Shown here one piece after another: positions 55,341-64,000 of a DNA stretch of 64,000 bases; position 1 is the stretch's first letter; each line of letters starts with the position of its first letter. Position numbers and translations under genes: made by a program. This DNA comes from Clostridiales bacterium CHKCI001 (GTDB lineage: Bacteria > Bacillota > Clostridia > Lachnospirales > Lachnospiraceae): contig FCNS01000037.1 in NCBI GenBank assembly GCA_900045905.1, positions 186,001 to 250,000 of the forward strand. The letters are read 5' to 3'. Below the pieces are notes generated by a model that saw nothing but the letters and a program-made list of their open reading frames with translations, did no database searches and was not told the origin of the DNA.

Positions 55341-56411
55341 TCATTCTTCTTTTTCCACTGAAAACTCAAAAAAGTATTCTCCTTCAACTTCTTCATCCCG
55401 ATAAAGGATTCCCATATTTTGTATTTCAAGATATCCCAAACGTTTGATTGTACAAGTAACTTTTACCCCGCATTCTTCAAATTCAAAATTCTCAAATGGG
55501 GATTTTTGAATTTTTCGAACCATACCATCTGCTTCATTAAAAATTAGAGAACATGATGGTTGTGCTTGAACAAAGGCTAAAATTGACAAGATTCGTTCAT
55601 CTTGATAGGATGAAACGATCTTTCGCCCGTCTTGAACATGGATGGAAAAATTAAGCCCTGTCATAATACCATTTTCTTCAGTAAAATTCATTTCAATTGG
55701 ATCTTCTTCGCCTATCACATAAGAACTGGTATCCAGTTTGATCCATTTTCCAGTTTGATCCAAACGATAATTTTCCTGTAATTCATAATATTTAGCAAAC
55801 TCATTATAATTTTCACAAAACTGTGCTATTGTAATATCTCCCCGATATTTTGGCATTTTTGCTATGGATATACCTAATACTGTCACCCCAAACATAGCGA
55901 TACAAGCTCCAATATAAATTCCAATTCGCCATTTTCTTCGGTCTTTTAGATGAATTACAGAGTCATATTCCCACTCCAATGTCTTTCCATCCTCACAATC
56001 GGAAAAACTTTTCCATAAACGCACAGCATCATAAATTGGAATATGGAATCCATTTCCTCTCCAAAGCATCACTGCAACTCGGCTGCATGCCTTTGCATAA
56101 CTTAGTCGTCTGCCATCGAGATCTGTAATTCGTATTCCTAAAATCCATTTTCCTATTGTTGTACCAAAAGCAGAAAGCAAAACTGGCTCTATCAATAAAA
56201 CAAGCACCATTCCTACAACTATATCGAATATCGTCATCCACCTACTGGAGTTTAAAACATTTATCTTCATTACAACCGTTAAGAAAAGCGACCAGATTGT
56301 AGAATAAATGAGACCATCCAGCCATCTGGCAAAATAACGTCTCACAGGAATATTGGTACCTTGGTCTTCATTTAAATTAGATTTTTGTACAGAATTTATC
56401 TCTCTATTCAT
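55341..56411 (-). CDS. RDD-family membrane protein
   Basis: The 356-residue protein has an RDD domain at the N-terminus (RRYFARWLDGLIYSTIW, then TTIGKWILGIRITDLDGRRLSYAKACSRVA, in part), with three or four hydrophobic segments. A further helix lies at about residue 160-180, and a soluble domain of 170 residues without a recognised family follows. The upstream sequence CTTTTAACAAAAGAAA is a dispersed repeat. It may share a transcript with the regulator gene that follows. Confidence 0.82.
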   Translation of the reverse strand: MNREINSVQKSNLNEDQGTNIPVRRYFARWLDGLIYSTIWSLFLTVVMKINVLNSSRWMTIFDIVVGMVLVLLIEPVLLSAFGTTIGKWILGIRITDLDGRRLSYAKACSRVAVMLWRGNGFHIPIYDAVRLWKSFSDCEDGKTLEWEYDSVIHLKDRRKWRIGIYIGACIAMFGVTVLGISIAKMPKYRGDITIAQFCENYNEFAKYYELQENYRLDQTGKWIKLDTSSYVIGEEDPIEMNFTEENGIMTGLNFSIHVQDGRKIVSSYQDERILSILAFVQAQPSCSLIFNEADGMVRKIQKSPFENFEFEECGVKVTCTIKRLGYLEIQNMGILYRDEEVEGEYFFEFSVEKEE

Positions 56412-56428
56412 ACACTTCCCCTCCTTTT

Positions 56429-56466
56429 AACAAAAGAAACCTCCACTGGATGGCATATCACGATAG
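56429..56466 (+). repeat. Dispersed palindromic repeat, truncated copy h
   Basis: AACAAAAGAAACCTCCACTG followed by GATGGCATATCACGATAG keeps both ends but lacks the TTTCTTTT arm. It lies between purL and the RDD gene. Confidence 0.65.
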
Positions 56467-56520
56467 AAAAAGACCCGCAAAGGGACATAAGGCATACCGT
56501 CCTAAATCCATTGCAGGTCT
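56467..56520 (-). terminator. purL terminator
   Basis: AGACCCGCAA and TTGCAGGTCT arms with an inner GGAC/GTCC stem are followed on the minus strand by TTTTTC, just behind the purL stop. Confidence 0.85.
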
Positions 56521-56529
56521 TGCTTTTTC

Positions 56530-59500
56530 TTATTTAAAGTATTCTACACCAGATTCAAAAATCTTCATATCTTGCTCTCCGTAGATATTAATTGCTACAG
56601 ATGTACCAATACGTTCCGAATGTGCCATCTTACCAAGAATACGTCCGTCAGGACTTGTAATACCTTCGATTGCGGCATAGGAGCCATTGATATTCCATTC
56701 TTCTTCTTGTGCCAGATTTCCATTTACATCTACATATTGCGTAGCAACTTGTCCATTTGCAAACAGTTTCTGAATCCATTCTTCGTTTGCTACGAAACGA
56801 CCTTCACCATGAGAAGCTGGGTTACAGTACACACCGCCAAGTTGCGCTTTTTGCAGCCATGGAGATTTGTTCGTCACTACTTTTAAGTAAACCATCTTAG
56901 AAATATGACGGCCTACGGTATTCATTGTCAATGTAGGAGAATCTTCTGTCTGTGTACGAATCTCACCATAAGGTACCAAACCTAACTTAATCAAAGCTTG
57001 GAATCCATTACAAATACCGAGCATCAAACCGTCTCTTTCATTCAGAAGTTTGTTCACTGCTTCCTTCATTTTTGCATTACGGAATGCGTTTGCGAAGAAT
57101 TTTGCAGAGCCTTCTGGCTCATCACCTGCGGAGAAACCGCCTGGGAACATAATGATTTGAGACTGGCTAATTGCTTTTTCAAATTCATCTACCGAATCAC
57201 GAATGTTTTCTGCTGTCATATTTTTCATAACCTTAACAATAACATTGGCACCTGCACGTTCAAATGCCTTTGCACTGTCATATTCACAGTTGGTTCCTGG
57301 GAAGACTGGAATAAATACGGTTGGTTTTGCTACTTTATTCTTACATACATAAATACGATCCGTTTTATAAATTGGAGTATCTACTTTTGGCTGTGCTTCT
57401 CCTGATACTGATGGGAATACTTTTTCCAAAGGTGCCTTCCAAGCAGCTACTGCTTCATCTACAGTAATAACCACATCTCCATAAACCAGTTGTGCTTCTT
57501 TTGTAACTTCACCAATTACGCTGCCCTTTGCAATTAAGGAATGCACTTGATCTGCTGGAACTTCTGCAATAATATTTCCAAAACCAGGTGCAAACAAGCA
57601 CTCTTTTTCCAATGTATCATATAAGGTTACACCCATATCATTACCGAATGCCATTTTACTAACCGCTTCGGCTACACCATGTGCACAAATTGCATAGGCA
57701 GAAACAATTTGACCTGCTTGAATGGATTCATAGATATCACCATATAACTTCATAATCTGCTCATAATTTGGCAAGTCATATTCATCTTTCTCAATTGTGA
57801 ACAGAACTAATTTATTTCCTGCCTTCTTTAATTCTGGTGTAATCATTGTCTTATCGGTAGCGACGTCTACCGCAAAGGATACTAATGTTGGAGGTACGCT
57901 AATATCATTGAATGTACCTGACATAGAATCTTTACCGCCAATGGAAGGAAGGCCAAATCCAATCTGTGCCTGATAAGCACCTAATAATGCGGACAGTGGT
58001 TCTCCCCATGTCTTTGGATCGGATGTCATACGCTTAAAGTATTCCTGATAGGTCATACGGATTTTACTGAAATCTCCTCCGCCTGCTACGATCTTGGAAA
58101 TTGATTCTACAACTGCATAGATTGCACCATGATATGGGCTCCAGCTTGACAAATATGGATCGTATCCATAGCTCATCATCGTTACAACATCCGTCTTACC
58201 AGTCATGACAGGAAGTTTTGCAACCATGGACTGTGTTTCTGTCAGTTGATATTTTCCGCCATAAGGCATCAATACCGAACCTGCTCCGATGGAACCGTCA
58301 AACATTTCAACCAATCCCTTCTGAGAGCATACATTCAGATCTTTCAGCATGTTCATCCATGTACTCTTTACGTCTGTAACTTCCTTCTTTACAAAATAGG
58401 AATCTTCCTTTGCAGGAATCGTCACTGTAACATCGGTCTCTTGATGTGCACCGTTTGTATTGAGAAATGCACGACTTAAATTTACAATATCTTTTCCTCT
58501 CCAGTTTAATACAAGACGAGGTTCTTTTGTTACAACTGCAACTGGAATTGCTTCCAAGTTTTCTTCTTCTGCATAAGCTAAGAACTGATCCACGTCCTTT
58601 GGATCTACAACGACTGCCATACGCTCCTGAGATTCTGAAATAGCGATTTCTGTGCCATCCAAACCAGCATATTTCTTTGGAACTTTATCCAATTCTACGA
58701 CTAATCCATCTGCCAATTCTCCAATTGCAACGGATACTCCACCTGCACCAAAGTCATTACATTTTTTAATTAAATGGCTGACTTCCTCACGGCGGAACAA
58801 ACGCTGAATTTTACGTTCTGTTGGTGGATTACCTTTTTGTACTTCTGCACCACATGTCTCAATCGACGCTTCTGTATGAACTTTAGAAGAACCAGTTGCA
58901 CCACCACAGCCATCACGTCCTGTTCTTCCACCTAATAAAATAATGATATCACCTGGATCGGATGTTTCACGAATTACTGCACGACGAGGAGCAGCTCCCA
59001 TAACTGCACCGATTTCCATACGTTTTGCCACATAATTTGGATGATAAATTTCCTTTACATATCCAGTTGCCAGACCAATTTGATTTCCATAGGAGCTATA
59101 TCCGCTTGCAGCACCACGCACAATCTTTTTCTGCGGCAGTTTTCCCTTCAATGTTTCCTTTAAAGACTTTGTTGGGTCAGCTGCACCTGTAATACGCATT
59201 GCCTGATAAACATAAGTACGTCCCGACAATGGATCACGAATCGCACCACCCAGACAAGTAGCAGCTCCACCAAATGGTTCAATTTCCGTTGGATGATTAT
59301 GGGTTTCATTTTTGAAATTAACTAACCATTCTTCGACTTTTCCATCTACTTCTACAGGTACTACAATCGAACATGCATTGATTTCATCGGATTCTTCCTG
59401 ATCTTCTAATTTGCCTTCTTTTTTTAATTTACGCATTGCCATTAAAGCGACATCCATTAAGCAGACAAACTTATCCTCTCTTCCCTTAAAGATTTCTTTA

Positions 59501-60279
59501 TGGGTGTTATAATAATGTTGGAATGTCTTTTCCATAACAGGACGATAATATCCATCTTCAAATGTAATATTTTTCAGCTCTGTTTGGAATGTTGTATGAC
59601 GACAGTGGTCAGACCAATACGTATCCAATACACGAATCTCTGTCATAGATGGATCTCTATGCTCTTCATTCTTAAAATAATTCTGAATATGAAGGAAGTC
59701 TTTAAATGTCATAGCTAAATTTAAAGAATCATACAGCTTCTTTAATTCCTCTTCTGGCATCGATTGAAATCCTTCAAAAATTAATATATCGGCTGGCTCA
59801 TCAAACACGGTAACTAACGTATCTGGAATTTTTGCATCTGCTTTTCTGGAATCCACTGGATTAATACAATGTGCCTCCAAACGTTCTATTTCTTCTTTGG
59901 TCAAAGATCCCGTAATTACATACGTGGTAGCAGAACGAATGACTGGCTCTTCATTCTCATTTAATAACTTTACACATTGCACGGCAGAATCTGCTCTCTG
60001 ATCGAACTGACCTGGCAGATACTCAACAGAAAATACAACATCATTCTCATCATGCGGAAATTCTGTCTCATATAACCGATCTACTGGTGGTTCAGAAAAT
60101 ACCGTTCCTTTGCTCTTTTCATAAGTTTCATCCGAAAGATTTTCAATATCATAGCGAATTAATACTCGTACATTTGATACGGTATGAATTCCCAGATAAC
60201 TGCTGATCTCTTCCTTCAGTTCCTTTGCCTTTACTGCGAAAGGTTCCTTTTTCTCAACATATACTCTCTTAACGCTCAT
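56530..60279 (-). CDS. purL: Phosphoribosylformylglycinamidine synthase, single-chain
   Basis: The 1249-residue enzyme converts FGAR to FGAM with ATP and glutamine in purine synthesis. It has two AIRS-like halves (FKNETHNHPTEIEPFGGAAT with TGRDGCGGATG; LPSIGGKDSMSGTF) and a C-terminal class I glutaminase (IMFPGGFSAGDEPEGSA, nucleophile Cys in MLGICNGFQALI, SHGEGRF). It is the long fused form rather than the PurS-PurQ-PurL complex of Bacillus; this form is common in Clostridia. The upstream ATG at 60291 contains the GGAGG site, so 60279 is the start. No other pur genes are adjacent. Confidence 0.96.
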   Translation of the reverse strand: MSVKRVYVEKKEPFAVKAKELKEEISSYLGIHTVSNVRVLIRYDIENLSDETYEKSKGTVFSEPPVDRLYETEFPHDENDVVFSVEYLPGQFDQRADSAVQCVKLLNENEEPVIRSATTYVITGSLTKEEIERLEAHCINPVDSRKADAKIPDTLVTVFDEPADILIFEGFQSMPEEELKKLYDSLNLAMTFKDFLHIQNYFKNEEHRDPSMTEIRVLDTYWSDHCRHTTFQTELKNITFEDGYYRPVMEKTFQHYYNTHKEIFKGREDKFVCLMDVALMAMRKLKKEGKLEDQEESDEINACSIVVPVEVDGKVEEWLVNFKNETHNHPTEIEPFGGAATCLGGAIRDPLSGRTYVYQAMRITGAADPTKSLKETLKGKLPQKKIVRGAASGYSSYGNQIGLATGYVKEIYHPNYVAKRMEIGAVMGAAPRRAVIRETSDPGDIIILLGGRTGRDGCGGATGSSKVHTEASIETCGAEVQKGNPPTERKIQRLFRREEVSHLIKKCNDFGAGGVSVAIGELADGLVVELDKVPKKYAGLDGTEIAISESQERMAVVVDPKDVDQFLAYAEEENLEAIPVAVVTKEPRLVLNWRGKDIVNLSRAFLNTNGAHQETDVTVTIPAKEDSYFVKKEVTDVKSTWMNMLKDLNVCSQKGLVEMFDGSIGAGSVLMPYGGKYQLTETQSMVAKLPVMTGKTDVVTMMSYGYDPYLSSWSPYHGAIYAVVESISKIVAGGGDFSKIRMTYQEYFKRMTSDPKTWGEPLSALLGAYQAQIGFGLPSIGGKDSMSGTFNDISVPPTLVSFAVDVATDKTMITPELKKAGNKLVLFTIEKDEYDLPNYEQIMKLYGDIYESIQAGQIVSAYAICAHGVAEAVSKMAFGNDMGVTLYDTLEKECLFAPGFGNIIAEVPADQVHSLIAKGSVIGEVTKEAQLVYGDVVITVDEAVAAWKAPLEKVFPSVSGEAQPKVDTPIYKTDRIYVCKNKVAKPTVFIPVFPGTNCEYDSAKAFERAGANVIVKVMKNMTAENIRDSVDEFEKAISQSQIIMFPGGFSAGDEPEGSAKFFANAFRNAKMKEAVNKLLNERDGLMLGICNGFQALIKLGLVPYGEIRTQTEDSPTLTMNTVGRHISKMVYLKVVTNKSPWLQKAQLGGVYCNPASHGEGRFVANEEWIQKLFANGQVATQYVDVNGNLAQEEEWNINGSYAAIEGITSPDGRILGKMAHSERIGTSVAINIYGEQDMKIFESGVEYFK

Positions 60280-60329
60280 GATTTCCTCCATTAGAATTTG
60301 ATAATTGTATCATAAACTACATTAGAACG

Positions 60330-60385
60330 ATTTAGCAGTCATAATATCAATATTATTATACCATTGATTGAAATCCAAAGGCAAT
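60330..60385 (-). promoter_or_regulatory. Putative purL promoter
   Basis: On the minus strand TTGCCT, 18 bases and TATAAT preceded by TGG form a promoter about 80 bases upstream of purL. A short palindrome TTTTCACGAAAA (about 60412-60423) lies upstream. No PurR box or purine riboswitch was recognised. Confidence 0.5.
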
Positions 60386-60467
60386 AGAAATTCACAATCC
60401 CATGCCGATTATTTTCACGAAAAATAGTGAAAAAAATTACAATTGATTTACATTTATTACAAAATCT

Positions 60468-61169
60468 CTACCATTCAATATCTTCTACTGGAATTGGCAT
60501 TTCATTCAATGTTGTTTCCAACACTCTACCACTTTTAAATCGAATTACCTTATCTGCCATCGGTGCAATTGCAGAATTATGTGTGATAATAATAACCGTA
60601 ATATTATCTCTTCTACAAGTATCTTGAAGCAACTTTAAAATCTGTTTTCCTGTATTATAATCCAATGCACCTGTTGGTTCATCGCAAAGTAATAATTTGG
60701 GATTTTTCGCAAGTGCCCTAGCAATTGCGACTCGCTGCTGTTCTCCACCTGAAAGCTGAGCTGGAAAGTTATTCATTCGTTCTCCTAATCCAACTCTTTG
60801 GAGAACTTTATCCGCTGGGAGTGCTTTCTTACAAATTTGTGATGCCAATTCTACGTTTTCTAAAGCAGTTAAGTTTGGAACTAAATTATAGAACTGGAAC
60901 ACAAATCCAATATCTTCTCTGCGATAACGAACCAGTTCTTTATTATTTAATTTTGTAATCTCCTTATTATCTACCCATACTTCTCCGCTTGTAGCGGTAT
61001 CCATCCCACCTAAAATATTTAATGCAGTTGTTTTCCCTGCTCCACTTGATCCAAGAATTACTGCTAATTCTCCCATTTCCACCTCAAAATCAGCCCCATC
61101 CAACGCACGAATACGAACTTCCCCCATTTTATATTCTTTTACTACGTCATCAAATTCGATATATGCCAT
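60468..61169 (-). CDS. ABC transporter ATP-binding protein, MacB/LolD type, without adjacent permease
   Basis: The 233-residue ATPase has Walker [18 protein letters not shown], the signature [15 protein letters not shown] and Walker [13 protein letters not shown]. The Q-loop region [20 protein letters not shown] is typical of ATPases partnered with FtsX-like permeases. The expected permease does not follow; purL comes next after 188 bases. ATG 61169 is set by AAAGGAACTAAG. It may pair with a permease encoded elsewhere. Confidence 0.9.
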   Translation of the reverse strand: MAYIEFDDVVKEYKMGEVRIRALDGADFEVEMGELAVILGSSGAGKTTALNILGGMDTATSGEVWVDNKEITKLNNKELVRYRREDIGFVFQFYNLVPNLTALENVELASQICKKALPADKVLQRVGLGERMNNFPAQLSGGEQQRVAIARALAKNPKLLLCDEPTGALDYNTGKQILKLLQDTCRRDNITVIIITHNSAIAPMADKVIRFKSGRVLETTLNEMPIPVEDIEW

Positions 61170-61207
61170 CTTAGTTCCTTTCACAAATTTTCTATTTGTC
61201 ACTCTGA

Positions 61208-61681
61208 TTACTTTCTTTTCATACGTCGTTTTCCAGTGATTTGCTCTACAACAAGCTGGAATACTATTGTCTTTGGTATAACTGCTGGATTAAATGGAAA
61301 ATCTTCCTTGTGATAATGCTTCATTAATACACATAATGCATCATATTTCTTATCATCTGGTACAAGTTCAATGATTCCACGTCCAATCACACTTTCATAT
61401 TCCATTGTACAACTTTTATTAGACGAGTCTGTTACTAACCGATGCGAGCAATCCATCTCAAAACTAGCACGATTATCTCTTGCAATCAATTCATATTTTT
61501 TCCCTTCCAAAGCTCCATGGAAATACAAAATAATTTGATCATTTTTAACTTCCATACCAAAATTTAGAGGCAAAATATAAGGATAGTCACTGTCATTTAA
61601 AGCAAGCCTACATACATCACATTTCCTCATCACTTGAAGGATTTCATCTCTATTTTTAATTTCTCTGTCACTACGTCTCAT
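61208..61681 (-). CDS. Pyridoxamine 5'-phosphate oxidase-like protein (NimA-type)
   Basis: The 157-residue split-barrel protein starts MRRSDREIKNRDEILQVMRKCDVCRLAL and continues YPYILPLNFGMEV, LYFHGALEGKKYELI and YESVIGRGIIELV. This is the pattern of the NimA/PNPOx-like flavoprotein family. Some members reduce nitroimidazoles, but most have no proven substrate. AAAGGAAATACC supports ATG 61681. It lies 38 bases before the ABC ATPase gene. Confidence 0.85.
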   Translation of the reverse strand: MRRSDREIKNRDEILQVMRKCDVCRLALNDSDYPYILPLNFGMEVKNDQIILYFHGALEGKKYELIARDNRASFEMDCSHRLVTDSSNKSCTMEYESVIGRGIIELVPDDKKYDALCVLMKHYHKEDFPFNPAVIPKTIVFQLVVEQITGKRRMKRK

Positions 61682-61777
61682 GGTATTTCCTTTCTCATTT
61701 TTCTTTTTTACAATCATTTATCGTTTTCATTATATTACCACTGCTTAAGAATAACAACTGTGAGATCCAAAAAGGAA

Positions 61778-61823
61778 AACAAAAGAAACTTCCACTGGAA
61801 CTTTCTTTTGCATATCACGATAA
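61778..61823 (+). repeat. Dispersed palindromic repeat, copy i
   Basis: AACAAAAGAAACTTCCACTG followed by GAACTTTCTTTTGCATATCA and CGATAA is a full-length copy. TTCC/GGAA replaces CTCC/GGAG symmetrically, another paired change. It lies directly behind the ftsH terminator. Confidence 0.8.
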
Positions 61824-61831
61824 TATAAAAC

Positions 61832-61871
61832 GGCAGAGATAAAATCTTCTCATCTATATTTTATCTCTGCC
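61832..61871 (-). terminator. ftsH terminator
   Basis: GGCAGAGATAAAAT pairs perfectly with ATTTTATCTCTGCC, seven bases behind the ftsH stop, followed on the minus strand by GTTTTATATTA. Confidence 0.85.
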
Positions 61872-61878
61872 TTATTTT

Positions 61879-63729
61879 TTATGCTTCCTGTGCTGGAATT
61901 TGAGGCAATGGACGATTTAAGATTTCCATAAATTCATCGCCTGTAATTGTCTCTTTCTCATATAAGTATTTTGCTAGTTCATGCATTTTTGGCATATTGT
62001 CTTGAATTAACTTCCTTGCTTTATCATGCTGTGTTTTTACTACTTCCACTACTTTTTGATCAATTAATGTGGCTGTGTCGGCAGAACATGCTAGGGAAGT
62101 ATCTCCTCCCAAATATTGGTTGGATACTGTTTCCAAAGCTACCATATCAAATTCATCCGTCATACCAAAACGGGTAATCATTGCTCTTGCAAGTTTGGTT
62201 GCCTGCTCAATATCATTGGATGCACCTGTCGTAATCGACTGGAACACCAATTCCTCAGCTACACGACCTCCTGTAAGCGTCGCAATCTTATTTTCCAGTT
62301 CTTCTTTGCTCATAAGATTATGTTCTCCTTCATCCACTTGCATGGTATATCCAAGTGCACCTGAAGTTCTTGGAATAATTGTAATTTTCGTAACTGGAGC
62401 GGAATGTGTTTGCAGTGCAGCAACTAATGCATGTCCAATCTCATGATAAGCTACAATTAATTTTTCCTTTGTTGTTAATACTTTATTCTTCTTTTGATAT
62501 CCAGCAATAACAACTTCTACACTTTCTTCCAAATCTGCCTGTACTACAAACTTTCTACCGTCCCGAACTGCACGAAGTGCTGCTTCATTAATAATATTCG
62601 CCAAATCAGCACCAGATGCTCCAGCAGCCGCTCTTGCAATTGCACCAAAATCAACGGTATCGCTAATTCTAATCTTCTTTGCATGTACTTTTAATATTTC
62701 TTCTCTACCTTTTAAATCAGGAAGTTCCACTGGCACACGACGGTCAAAACGTCCTGGTCGAAGTAATGCAGGGTCCAAAGAATCTGGTCGGTTTGTAGCA
62801 GCTAAAATAATAACACCTTTTCTTCCATCAAAACCGTCCATTTCTGTCAGAAGCTGGTTTAACGTCTGCTCACGCTCGTCATTTCCAGTAAATCCTGCAC
62901 CATCACGTTTCTTACCAATCGTATCAATCTCATCGATAAATACAATACATGGTGCTTTTTCATCTGCTTGTTTGAATAAATCTCTTACTTTGGCAGCACC
63001 CATACCAACAAACATTTCTACAAATTCAGAACCTGAAATAGAAAAAAATGGTACGTTTGCTTCTCCAGCAACTGCCTTTGCTAATAATGTCTTACCTGTT
63101 CCAGGAGGACCCACTAACAAAGCTCCTTTTGGCATCGTAGCACCGATTTCTGTATATTTGGCTGGATTATGCAGGAAATCAACCAACTCTGTTAAAATCT
63201 CCTTTGCCTCATCTTCTCCTGCTACATCCGAAAACTTAATTCCAGTTGTAGACTGAACATAAATTTTCGCATTACTCTTTCCAAAACTCATGGCATTTCC
63301 CATACCACCTCCCATTTTTTTGGTCAGAGAACGCATTAATAACTGTCCAAATGCAAAAATTAATACAAATGGCAAAATCCAGGAAAACAGAAAACTAATC
63401 AGTGGAGATGCCTGCTCTACAATTGGACTATCATAGACTACCCCTGCTTCATAAAGACGCTGGGAAATAGTCGTATTATCTTCCACTTTTCCTGTTTTAT
63501 AATAGTTCGGTGGATTCTGTTTATCAATAAATATAACCTGTTGATCTTGAATCTCCGCCTGTTTGATTTGATTGGATTCAACCATATCCAAAAATTGATT
63601 ATAAGAAATTTCTTCTACTTTTTGTCCAAATAACATTGGAGAAATAACTGTATTAAAAATCATTAATACAAGTAAAGCGATTAGAACATATATAATCATC
63701 GGCTTCTTTGGTGTTTTAATCTCTTTCAT
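61879..63729 (-). CDS. ftsH: ATP-dependent zinc metalloprotease FtsH
   Basis: The 616-residue membrane protease has two N-terminal transmembrane helices (about 11-29 and 114-133) flanking an outside domain. The AAA module carries Walker A GPPGTGKTLLAKAVAGEA, Walker B CIVFIDEIDTIG, the pore motif FVEMFVG and SRH DPALLRPGRFDRR. The zinc site is AYHEIGHALV. It degrades damaged membrane and regulatory proteins. The promoter overlaps a CIRCE element, so HrcA-type heat-shock control is likely. Confidence 0.96.
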   Translation of the reverse strand: MKEIKTPKKPMIIYVLIALLVLMIFNTVISPMLFGQKVEEISYNQFLDMVESNQIKQAEIQDQQVIFIDKQNPPNYYKTGKVEDNTTISQRLYEAGVVYDSPIVEQASPLISFLFSWILPFVLIFAFGQLLMRSLTKKMGGGMGNAMSFGKSNAKIYVQSTTGIKFSDVAGEDEAKEILTELVDFLHNPAKYTEIGATMPKGALLVGPPGTGKTLLAKAVAGEANVPFFSISGSEFVEMFVGMGAAKVRDLFKQADEKAPCIVFIDEIDTIGKKRDGAGFTGNDEREQTLNQLLTEMDGFDGRKGVIILAATNRPDSLDPALLRPGRFDRRVPVELPDLKGREEILKVHAKKIRISDTVDFGAIARAAAGASGADLANIINEAALRAVRDGRKFVVQADLEESVEVVIAGYQKKNKVLTTKEKLIVAYHEIGHALVAALQTHSAPVTKITIIPRTSGALGYTMQVDEGEHNLMSKEELENKIATLTGGRVAEELVFQSITTGASNDIEQATKLARAMITRFGMTDEFDMVALETVSNQYLGGDTSLACSADTATLIDQKVVEVVKTQHDKARKLIQDNMPKMHELAKYLYEKETITGDEFMEILNRPLPQIPAQEA

Positions 63730-63827
63730 ACGCCAACCTCCATTGATTTAATTTTTCTTTTCTAGCAGCCTATCTGCTATAGTATAAATTTAGAGATAGG
63801 AAATCATTTTCCCTTTTCTCTATTTGA

Positions 63828-63870
63828 ACTATAACTCTTAGAATTAGCACTGTCAAGATGTGAGTGCTAA
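63828..63870 (-). promoter_or_regulatory. ftsH promoter overlapped by a CIRCE (HrcA) operator
   Basis: TTAGCACTG-N9-GAGTGCTAA (63844-63870) matches the CIRCE consensus TTAGCACTC-N9-GAGTGCTAA with one mismatch. On the minus strand TTGACA (63856-63851) lies across its spacer and one arm, followed by 17 bases and TATAGT (63833-63828). HrcA binding would therefore block RNA polymerase at the -35 of ftsH. Confidence 0.85.
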
Positions 63871-63871
63871 T

Positions 63872-64000
63872 TTACTGAATTTTAAGATAGTTTATCAAAT
63901 TTTTAAATTGTTTTTGTGCTTCTCGATATCCATGTCGATAAAAATGTACTAATGTATCATAATCACTTTCCAGACGCGACACCTCAGGAAGTCTTGGGCG
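63872..64000 (-). CDS. C-terminus of a patatin-like phospholipase (partial)
   Basis: The last 42 codons read RPRLPEVSRLESDYDTLVHF then YRHGYREAQKQFKNLINYL before a TAA. This resembles the C-terminal RLE.DP.KL..LY..GY..A segment of patatin-family proteins (YjjU type). The body of the gene lies beyond the window. Its stop is two bases from the CIRCE element of ftsH. Confidence 0.5.
   Translation of the reverse strand, partial: RPRLPEVSRLESDYDTLVHFYRHGYREAQKQFKNLINYLKIQ

Noticed and set aside
60292-60467. Purine riboswitch or PurR box upstream of purL
   Set aside because: No conserved purine aptamer core or PurBox pair is visible; only a short TTTTCACGAAAA palindrome and a promoter.

Overview
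The window looks like the chromosome of a low-GC, Gram-positive, spore-forming anaerobe, most likely a member of the Lachnospiraceae or a close relative. The evidence is AT-rich Firmicutes-style genes with strong GGAGG ribosome binding sites, a small acid-soluble spore protein, the recJ-rel-hemZ-hisS-aspS order, a full HPr/EI phosphotransferase pair, ferredoxin-type indolepyruvate oxidoreductase with PaaK, and a CIRCE heat-shock operator. No rRNA, tRNA, CRISPR array, integrase, transposase or phage gene was recognised. Species cannot be named from the sequence alone. || Layout: 1-6.7 kb holds the end of pdxS, then gpmA and eno (convergent glycolytic genes sharing an almost identical palindrome at their promoters), a ROK sugar kinase, a small alarmone synthetase and an NhaC antiporter. 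6.7-17.1 kb holds a spore protein gene, an odd GC-rich three-hairpin block, and the minus-strand block recJ, rel, a metallo-beta-lactamase-fold hydrolase, hemZ, hisS and aspS. 17.2-24.4 kb holds a secreted protein, ptsH-ptsI, a thioesterase, uppP, ung, hisH-hisF and a shortened Sir2-like gene. 24.4-26.6 kb is an OmpR-type two-component system. 26.9-31.5 kb is a paaK-iorA-iorB-ACT-ACT aryl keto-acid cluster with a structured leader. 31.9-38.6 kb holds an amidohydrolase, a Crp-type regulator, a split chromate transporter, an acyltransferase, aroK-aroD and an ArsR-SdpI pair. 38.9-46.1 kb holds typA, SPFH-NfeD, an AgrC/AgrA-like pair, an IMPACT-family protein, and an XRE/DUF3796 pair. 46.7-49.6 kb is a class A penicillin-binding protein whose transpeptidase nucleophile motif is lost and whose mRNA begins with a clearly structured leader. 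49.7-56.4 kb is an ABC transporter with its sensor kinase, separated from the likely partner response regulator by a decayed, duplicated accessory cassette. 56.5-64 kb holds purL, an ABC ATPase with no permease beside it, a flavin-type oxidase-fold protein, ftsH under a CIRCE-overlapped promoter, and the end of a patatin-like gene. || A recurring theme is a dispersed palindromic intergenic repeat of about 45 bp (ten copies recognised by eye). It usually lies just behind a gene, where it doubles as a hairpin or terminator, and once lies in the 5' leader of eno. The best candidates for undescribed biology are the degenerate penicillin-binding protein with its structured leader (46.8-49.6 kb), the leader of the indolepyruvate cluster (31.55-31.69 kb), the gpmA/eno palindrome, and the duplicated cassette at 52.5-54.6 kb.
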